Shown one piece after another: positions 23,530 through 28,378 of a stretch of DNA of 28,378 nucleotides (within the stretch, counting starts at the first letter, position 1; each line of letters begins with the position of its first letter). The notes beneath the pieces are model-generated. The model was not told the origin of the DNA and searched no databases. It was given only the letters and a program-made list of their open reading frames with translations. Location: the NCBI GenBank assembly GCA_900545325.1, contig UQZE01000008.1, positions 1-28,378 on the forward strand. The letters are read 5' to 3'. This DNA is from an uncultured Eubacteriales bacterium. Its GTDB lineage: Bacteria; Bacillota; Clostridia; Christensenellales; Borkfalkiaceae. The position numbers and the translations under genes are program-made.

Positions 23530-23679
23530 TGCTCTATCCGAAAGATTGCGGACGAAACGGCATAAAAAGCACATTTTCGGCGGCAATAGACCGACAAAAC
23601 AGTTTACCGCAAACAAATTTACATCTTTTTTACATCCGAACGGATATTTTTCGTTTTTCCGAGATTGAGAAGTATCCAT
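23521..23679 (-). CDS. Small open frame between the two tRNA-Arg copies, doubtful
   Basis: A 52-codon frame starts at an ATG overlapping the recombinase stop (TGATG). It reads MDTSQSRKNEKYPFGCKKD, then a stretch including NLFAVNCFVGLLPP and FLCRFVRNLSDRAHP, and stops inside the partial tRNA anticodon loop. There is no ribosome binding site. It could be the decayed 3' end of an older integrase reading into a tRNA site, or chance. The 23530-23690 stretch otherwise holds only a direct repeat of TTTACATC-like bases. Confidence 0.2.
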   Translation of the reverse strand: MDTSQSRKNEKYPFGCKKDVNLFAVNCFVGLLPPKMCFLCRFVRNLSDRAHP

Positions 23680-23691
23680 CAAATTGAATAT

Positions 23692-23766
23692 GTGTCCGTA
23701 GTTAAATGGATATAACCGCGCCCTCCTAAGGCGCTATTGTGAGTTCGATTCTCGCCGGGCATACCA
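23692..23766 (+). tRNA. tRNA-Arg (anticodon CCU), CCA encoded
   Basis: A full cloverleaf can be drawn: acceptor GTGTCCG/CGGGCAT (two G-U pairs), TA at 8-9, D stem GTTA/TAAC with AATGGATA loop, anticodon stem GCGCC/GGCGC with loop CTCCTAA (anticodon CCT in DNA), short variable TATT, T stem GTGAG/CTCGC with loop TTCGATT, discriminator A and CCA at 23764-23766. It lies at the end of the recombinase gene and is the likely integration target. Confidence 0.92.
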
Positions 23767-24893
23767 TTTGATAACAAATCCGAACTTTCGATTTCTTCAA
23801 AGGTAATGCGGATTGAGCCGTCCTTGTAATTGCAGGTGATGAGCGCATAATCGTCATAAAGATAGATTGCGTTCACAAAACTGTCAATCAAAGTCTGCCG
23901 TCCCTGCCGGGTAGAGAGGTCGAGCGTTCGGAATTTTGTTATTCCGAACAATATCTGTTCTTTCGTAAGAATCGGAGACTTGATTTGTTCCTGTATCAAT
24001 TCAAGTTCAAGCGCTTTCTTTTTCTCCTCCAAGTCTGACAGTCGCTTTTTTGTAGAGTCAAGAATAATCCCTTGCTGAATGGCGTTTAGCATATGTTCAA
24101 TGCCTTTTTCAAGCTCCGCAAGACGTTCTTTCATCTGCGGTATTCTCGTATTATCTGTAAGTTGTAAAGAATAAAGCCTGTCTGCGAGATATTCCATCAG
24201 TTCATCGTCCATAATCTTTTGGGCAACGGCTGATACAACTTTATCTTCGATATACTCTTTCCCGACGGTCTTTTTATCGCAGTTATGCTTGCGCTTTTGA
24301 TTGGCACATTTGTAATAACGATAGGTCTTTGCCGTGTGGCTTGTTCCGCATTCTCCGACCATCATTGCTTTGCACTTGCCGCAAAACAAATGCGTAGTCA
24401 GTAAATAATCATCCTCTGCCTTATGCTTGGCAGGGGCTTTTTTGTTTTGTTCCAATCGCCGTTGAACTTTATCGAACAATTCCTGCTCTATGATTGCAGG
24501 GACTCCGTTAGGTATTACAACATCTTTGAACTTATATTCTCCGATATATTTTCTATTGGAGAGTATGCGGCGGACTGTGTTATAGGACAGCGGGCGCTCG
24601 TATGCTTTCACTTCTTTACGTGACTTTTTCAGTTTATAAGAAATCGTTGCGCCGCGAGCATTCAGTTCCGCAATGATATTTTTAATCATCTCGCCGTCTG
24701 CAAAACGCTGAAAAATCTCCTTTACATACGGTGCTTTCTTTTCGTCAATCTGTAAATGCTGGGTGTCGTCCACATAGTAACCGAGAGGAATGCCTGCGCC
24801 GTTATTCATACATTTTAAGGCGTTCTCCATCATACCGCGTGTAACTTTTTCGGCAAGGTCTGCGGAGAAATATTCTGCATAGCCTTCCAAAAC

Positions 24894-24996
24894 CGATGAT
24901 AGCGCGTACTACAAAACGATACTCAAAAAGAATGGCGTCAAAGTGGTTTCCGCAAGAGAATCCATTGCGGAAGGCTCGGAAGGAATCCTGCTTGAA
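24894..24996 (+). other. Inverted 103-bp segment of the recombinase gene
   Basis: Read on the plus strand the segment encodes DDSAYYKTILKKNGVKVVSA followed by RESIAEGSEGILLE, exactly the part expected between LDRFARNR and VLEGYAEYF in this family. It is therefore reversed relative to the gene (minus strand). The codon count closes perfectly: 248 + 103 + 1215 bases make 522 codons. Only CGAT is shared at both ends, in direct orientation; no inverted repeat is visible. Confidence 0.88.
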
Positions 24997-25243
24997 CGAT
25001 TACGGGCAAAGCGGTCTAACTTCCATACGATGACCAAATCGAACAAGCCTTTATAGCTGTCGCGTATCATCTTTTGAAAGTTGGGGCGGTTGTCTGTCTT
25101 TGCCGATAAGGCACGGTCTATGTACGTATCGATGACGACAATTCCGTTGCGCTCGGCATATTCCATACACTCGCGGACTTGCCCCTCAATGCTTTCTTCG
25201 CGTTGGTTATCGGAAGAATATCGGGCGTAGATGATTGCTTTCA

Positions 25244-26254
25244 TTACTTTCTGTCCTTTTTCGTTTTAGCATTCAATTCGTCGATACAATCAAGATATGC
25301 TTGTTCGACTTCGCTCAAAGTTTTTGCTTGATATTTTTTGTATTCTCCTTTTGCTTTTTCAATGGCTTCGTCGTGGCTCACCGAGCCTGCGCTTATCAGC
25401 AATTTTTCTCCGCCCATTGTGAGAATGCGGTCAAGATGTTTTGCCCAGTCTGCCATCGTCATCGCCTGTTCGCGTTCGGCTTGACGTTCGGCGAAGTCAA
25501 GATATCCCGAAACGATTTGCCCTAACGCGCGAAGTTCTTTTTCGCTTAAATAATTTTTAGCCACAACAACATCTTTTAAGTGCGGCCTGTTTCCCGAAAA
25601 GGTGGTAAGCCCCATAAATTCTTTTTCGGCATCGGCACGGCTGTAAATGACTTCGGCGGCAGTTTGTCCGTGAACAGCGTAATGTATCTTGTTCTGAACT
25701 TTCTTGAAAAATTCAATGGATATTTTCGCGTGCGGATCGTAGTCTATGCTGGTTGCATAAATATCCAATACTTGACGATAGAATACCTTTTCTGAAGAGC
25801 GGATATCACGGATTCTTTCAAGCAATTCCTTAAAGTATCCGCCACCGCCGAGGTTTTTAAGCCGTTCGTCGTCCATCGTAAAGCCTTTGCGAATGTATTC
25901 GTTCAAGCGTTTTGTCGCCCATTGGCGGAATTGCGTACCGCGCAGAGATTTTACACGATATCCAACCGATATGATTACATCGAGATTATAGTAATCCAAC
26001 TCTCTTTCAACTTGACGAAGACCTTCTATTTGAACCGTTGCAAATTTTGCAACAGTTGCAGATTGTTCTAACTCACCTTCTTCAAAGATATTCTTGATAT
26101 GCCTTGAAATGGTGGACTTGTTCCTATCAAAAAGAGCCGACATTTGGTCGAGCGTAAGCCACACGGTTTCATCGGAAAAGCGTACATCAACTTCAACGGT
26201 ATCGTCATCCGTTTTGAAGATGAGAAAATGTTGGTTTTGCAAATCTTTACTCAT
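25244..26254 (-). CDS. RhuM-family (virulence RhuM-like) protein
   Basis: The 336-residue protein opens MSKDLQNQHFLIFKTDDDT and shows the RhuM pattern: ETVWLTLDQMSALFDRNKST (an HTH-like segment), SRHIKNIFEEGELEQSATVA, YYNLDVIISVGYRVKSLRGT and FRQWATKRLNEYIRKGF. A long C-terminal region follows with the Fic/DOC-associated type segment GLTTFSGNRPHLKDVV. RhuM was named from a Salmonella pathogenicity-island gene; its molecular role is not established, but it is frequent on mobile elements. The stop overlaps the recombinase start by one base, so the two are probably coupled. No ribosome binding site precedes the ATG, and only 3 bp separate it from the divergent LacI start. Confidence 0.85.
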   Translation of the reverse strand: MSKDLQNQHFLIFKTDDDTVEVDVRFSDETVWLTLDQMSALFDRNKSTISRHIKNIFEEGELEQSATVAKFATVQIEGLRQVERELDYYNLDVIISVGYRVKSLRGTQFRQWATKRLNEYIRKGFTMDDERLKNLGGGGYFKELLERIRDIRSSEKVFYRQVLDIYATSIDYDPHAKISIEFFKKVQNKIHYAVHGQTAAEVIYSRADAEKEFMGLTTFSGNRPHLKDVVVAKNYLSEKELRALGQIVSGYLDFAERQAEREQAMTMADWAKHLDRILTMGGEKLLISAGSVSHDEAIEKAKGEYKKYQAKTLSEVEQAYLDCIDELNAKTKKDRK

Positions 26255-26257
26255 ATT

Positions 26258-27262
26258 ATGATCACTATTTACGATATCGCAAAAAAAAGCGGTTTCGCAC
26301 CTTCTACGGTGAGTAAAGCCTTGAATAATAAAAACGATGTTTCCGACAGCGCCAAAAGAGCAATACTCAAGATTGCGCACGATATGGGATATGTTTCAAA
26401 CCAAATCGCAAAAAACCTGATTACGAATCGGACGTATAACATCGGCGTATTGTTGAAGGATGAAATGTTTGAAGGGTATAAACTCGGCTTTACGCATGTT
26501 TTTTTTGCGGAAATTCTGAATAGTTTTAAATGGAATCTTGAAAATAACGGGTACGATATTTCTTTTATCAGCAATAAAAACAGCGTGTTCGGATGTAATT
26601 ATCTGCAAAATTGCAGGGCAAAGCGTTTGGACGGACTATTTATTCTTTGTGCCGATTTCGCGGCGGAAGACGTTCAGGAATTGATGGATTTTTCCAATCC
26701 CGTCGTTGTATTTGATCATTTTGACGAGCGTGCGAGTACGATCGCCAGCAACAACGAGTATATTTATTTTGAAATGGCGCGGCATGTGCTGAAAGCGGGA
26801 TATAAAACAATAGTCTTCTGCGTCGGCGGCGATACGGATTGTTCGAAACAAAGAAAAAGAGGTGTGGAAAGGGCGGCCGAAAAATTCGGTGCGAAAGAAG
26901 TAATAATCCGCGATCTGCAATATTATTCTTATGACGACAGTTATAGTTTTACAAAAAGTATAATTTCGGAAAATTTTGAAAGGCCATGCGTATTTTATCC
27001 CGACGATTATTCCGCGCTCGGTGGCGTGAGAGCAGTGCTCGAAAGTTCGCTGCGCTGTCCTGAAGATTTCGGTATAGTGGGCTGCGACGGCAGCAGGGTG
27101 TTGCAGAAATTTACGCCTCGGCTTACGACCGTGCGGCAGGACAGCTATGAAATAGGCAAGGCGGCCGCCCTGACGCTGATCGAACGGATAAACGATCCAA
27201 AAACTAAAAAAGGCATCACCGTAATACCTGCCGAATTGTTGATAGGGGAAACCTGTCTTTGA
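26258..27262 (+). CDS. LacI-family transcriptional regulator
   Basis: The 334-residue protein starts MITIYDIAKKSGFAPSTVSK, the canonical LacI/GalR HTH, followed by the hinge helix NQIAKNLITNRTYNIGVLLK near 48. The periplasmic-binding-like effector domain shows RLDGLFILCA near 130, PVVVFDHFDE near 150, FYPDDYSALGGVRA near 247, and FGIVGCDGSRVLQKFTPRLT near 272. The start is fixed by this N-terminus, yet no Shine-Dalgarno or promoter is visible upstream, where the RhuM gene begins 3 bp away. Two palindromic operators lie after it and before a sugar-binding lipoprotein gene, so it probably represses that transporter in response to a sugar. The ligand is unknown. Confidence 0.93.
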   Translation: MITIYDIAKKSGFAPSTVSKALNNKNDVSDSAKRAILKIAHDMGYVSNQIAKNLITNRTYNIGVLLKDEMFEGYKLGFTHVFFAEILNSFKWNLENNGYDISFISNKNSVFGCNYLQNCRAKRLDGLFILCADFAAEDVQELMDFSNPVVVFDHFDERASTIASNNEYIYFEMARHVLKAGYKTIVFCVGGDTDCSKQRKRGVERAAEKFGAKEVIIRDLQYYSYDDSYSFTKSIISENFERPCVFYPDDYSALGGVRAVLESSLRCPEDFGIVGCDGSRVLQKFTPRLTTVRQDSYEIGKAAALTLIERINDPKTKKGITVIPAELLIGETCL

Positions 27263-27273
27263 TTTTTTTAATT

Positions 27274-27291
27274 TTCGAAATCGATTTCGAA
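27274..27291. promoter_or_regulatory. LacI-type operator 1
   Basis: TTCGAAATCGATTTCGAA is a perfect 18-bp palindrome with a central CG, the hallmark of LacI/GalR operators. It begins 12 bases after the lacI stop. Confidence 0.85.
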
Positions 27292-27359
27292 TGTAAATTT
27301 TTTCCAGCACATTAAAATCAAATAATTTTTTTATTAATTTAAGTTATTTTCTCGCGTAG

Positions 27360-27373
27360 CGAAATCGATTTCG
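27360..27373. promoter_or_regulatory. LacI-type operator 2
   Basis: CGAAATCGATTTCG repeats the 14-bp core of operator 1. The two centres are 84 bp apart, eight helical turns, so one tetramer could loop the DNA. It lies 39 bases before the lipoprotein ATG. No good -35/-10 pair is seen between the operators, although AT-rich stretches are present. Confidence 0.85.
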
Positions 27374-27411
27374 ATGCGCGGGGCGATAAATAAAAAACAA
27401 GGAGGAAACAA

Positions 27412-28378
27412 ATGGTGAAAGTCAAGAGATGTTTGTGTTTCGCTGTAGCAGCCTGTCTGATGATGGGGATTATCGGCTTTGCAGCGGGCTGCAACAAATC
27501 GGACGTACTGCTCGTATGGGCGCATACGCAGGAACTCAAGGATATTGTGGAGGAATATTATTTTGAAGCATATCCCGAAAAAAAGGAAAAAGTTAAAGTA
27601 GAAGTCTATCCTGACGACGTTTTTCAAACGAAACTCGACGGAGTGCTGAGTACGGGGATCAATGCGCCCGACGTCATGATTCTGCAGATAGGTTTTATCC
27701 AGAAGTATATAGAAAAGGGTTCGTTGGCGAGCTTGTCTTCGGATGGCCTCGGTCTCAGCGCGTATGCGGAAGAAAAATGTTATGACTATACCATTGACGT
27801 CGCTACCGGCGCGGACGGCAAACTTTACGGCTTGGCTTGGCAGGCGATTCCCGGCGGTTATTTTTATCGCCGCAGCGTGGCCGAAGAGCTTTGGGGACAG
27901 TCCGATCCTGAATTCGTACAGTCAAAGCTGTCTACATGGGACGATTTTATGGAAGTCGCTTACGAGCTCAAAAACCACGGCGACAAGCGCATCATGTCTT
28001 CTTTGAACGGCAGTTTAGATGTTTTTGTTTCGCAAAGGGAAAGGCCGTGGATCGAAAACGGCAAAATGGAAATACAATCCTTCGTAACGGAATATTTCGA
28101 ACATTGCCGTGCTTTGCAGGAAGGCCGCACGGGTGATAAAGCGCCGCAAGGGTTATATGTCAACGAAACATCGGAGTTTACGACGGGATGGTATACGGAT
28201 ATGTCGAACCCCGATATCTTCGGATTTTTCCTGCCCGCATGGGGAATGCAGTATTATCTTAAAAATTATGCGGGAGATACTTACGGCGACTGGGGCCTCG
28301 TTCGCGGTCCGGTATCCTGGTTTTCGGGAAGCAGCATGCTTTCCGTATACGAGGGCAGCAAGAAAAAGGACGAGATCG
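27412..28378 (+). CDS. Sugar ABC transporter substrate-binding lipoprotein, 3' truncated by window
   Basis: The frame starts at ATG behind CAAGGAGGAAACA and is open to the last base (322 codons seen). A lipoprotein signal is clear: MVKVKRCLCFAVAACL, a hydrophobic stretch, then the lipobox FAAGC with Cys at residue 27. The mature part looks like a family 1 extracellular solute-binding protein: LLVWAHTQELKDIVEEYYFE, VFQTKLDGVLSTG, APDVMILQ, and ADGKLYGLAWQAIPGGYFYR near 138, with LSTWDDFMEVAYELK near 183. These are typical of sugar-binding components. Control by the LacI protein through the two operators is likely. Permease genes would be expected beyond the window. Confidence 0.92.
   Translation, partial: MVKVKRCLCFAVAACLMMGIIGFAAGCNKSDVLLVWAHTQELKDIVEEYYFEAYPEKKEKVKVEVYPDDVFQTKLDGVLSTGINAPDVMILQIGFIQKYIEKGSLASLSSDGLGLSAYAEEKCYDYTIDVATGADGKLYGLAWQAIPGGYFYRRSVAEELWGQSDPEFVQSKLSTWDDFMEVAYELKNHGDKRIMSSLNGSLDVFVSQRERPWIENGKMEIQSFVTEYFEHCRALQEGRTGDKAPQGLYVNETSEFTTGWYTDMSNPDIFGFFLPAWGMQYYLKNYAGDTYGDWGLVRGPVSWFSGSSMLSVYEGSKKKDEI

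Larger units (their letters stand above)
23679..25244 (-). pseudogene. Large serine recombinase, interrupted by an internal inversion
   Basis: The gene belongs to the large serine recombinase family, which integrates and excises mobile elements. From 25244 the product opens MKAIIYARYSSDNQREESIE with the catalytic Ser and reaches LDRFARNR (residue 83). The frame then leaves homology and stops at 24909. From 24893 down it resumes as VLEGYAEYFSADLAEK with the recombinase domain, a zinc ribbon (CGKCKAMM, then YYKCANQ and HNCDKK), and a coiled coil (LAELEKGIEHML, LEEKKKALELEL). The missing middle lies at 24894-24996 in opposite orientation. Flipping it gives one frame of 522 codons. The last 26 or so codons (MPGENRTHNSALGG onward) are antisense to the tRNA, so the native C-terminus is at or near DLLSNG. 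As it stands the gene should be inactive. Confidence 0.9.

Noticed and set aside
23487..23562. The first tRNA-Arg-like sequence as a functional tRNA.
   Set aside because: Anticodon stem is broken, no T arm with TTCGA and no acceptor 3' strand.
23487..23766. A group I intron in the anticodon loop of tRNA-Arg(CCU), a known location in some bacteria.
   Set aside because: The second copy is a complete tRNA including its own 5' half, and no conserved intron core elements (P, Q, R, S segments) are visible between the copies.
23767..26257. A complete mobile element with a defined right attachment site.
   Set aside because: The tRNA 3' end supplies a left site, but I could not find a matching repeat near 26257 or further right, so the right boundary is not defined.
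1..28378. CRISPR arrays, insertion-sequence transposases, rRNA genes, replication origin.
   Set aside because: None seen: no regularly spaced repeats, no transposase-like product, no rRNA sequence and no cluster of DnaA boxes.

Overview
The window looks like a chromosomal segment of an uncultured, probably gut-associated member of Bacillota (class Clostridia). The evidence is a CIRCE/HrcA-controlled hrcA-grpE-dnaK-dnaJ-prmA-rsmE-mtaB order, a murB-PHP-whiA-dnaE-pfkA neighbourhood, a 59-residue S21 protein, strong AGGAGG ribosome binding sites, and sigma-A promoters of the TTGACA-17-TATAAT type. Taxonomy below class is not claimed.

Layout. (1) 1-2513: end of a sugar-catabolic cluster, with a truncated BNR/sialidase-fold protein, a compact FGGY sugar kinase and an HpcH/HpaI aldolase, closed by a strong terminator. 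(2) 2590-3335: an AT-rich minus-strand unit. It has a near-perfect promoter, a roughly 140-nt leader with one long imperfect hairpin and an intrinsic terminator, then a two-TM SHOCT-domain membrane protein; a palindromic repeat cluster lies beyond the gene. (3) 3425-4522: a membrane-anchored solute-binding-like protein with no permease genes. (4) 4571-13073: murB, a PHP phosphoesterase and whiA (stop/start overlaps), dnaE, an ATP-type phosphofructokinase and, next to it, a PPi-type phosphofructokinase. (5) 13158-13695: a cysteine-rich CFI-box protein whose promoter spacer holds a run of ten G. (6) 13784-21880: the heat-shock operon hrcA-grpE-dnaK-dnaJ under a CIRCE operator, followed by prmA-rsmE-mtaB-HIT. 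(7) 21985-22725: rpsU and an unrecognised charged protein. (8) 22885-26254: a disturbed, AT-richer island with a MazF-type toxin lacking a visible antitoxin, a duplicated tRNA-Arg(CCU) 5' half, an intact tRNA-Arg(CCU), a large serine recombinase broken by an internal 103-bp inversion, and a RhuM-family gene. (9) 26258-28378: a LacI-family regulator, two palindromic operators with centres 84 bp apart, and the start of a sugar ABC transporter lipoprotein that runs off the window.

The clearest candidates for something undescribed are the structured leader RNA ahead of the SHOCT gene, the 103-bp segment in the recombinase whose in-silico flip restores a 521-codon frame exactly, and the poly-G promoter spacer, which looks like a phase-variable switch. 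The rest is mostly well-conserved housekeeping. The island at 23.4-26.3 kb shows several independent signs of rearrangement: a half tRNA duplication, an inversion, and two start codons facing away from each other 3 bp apart.
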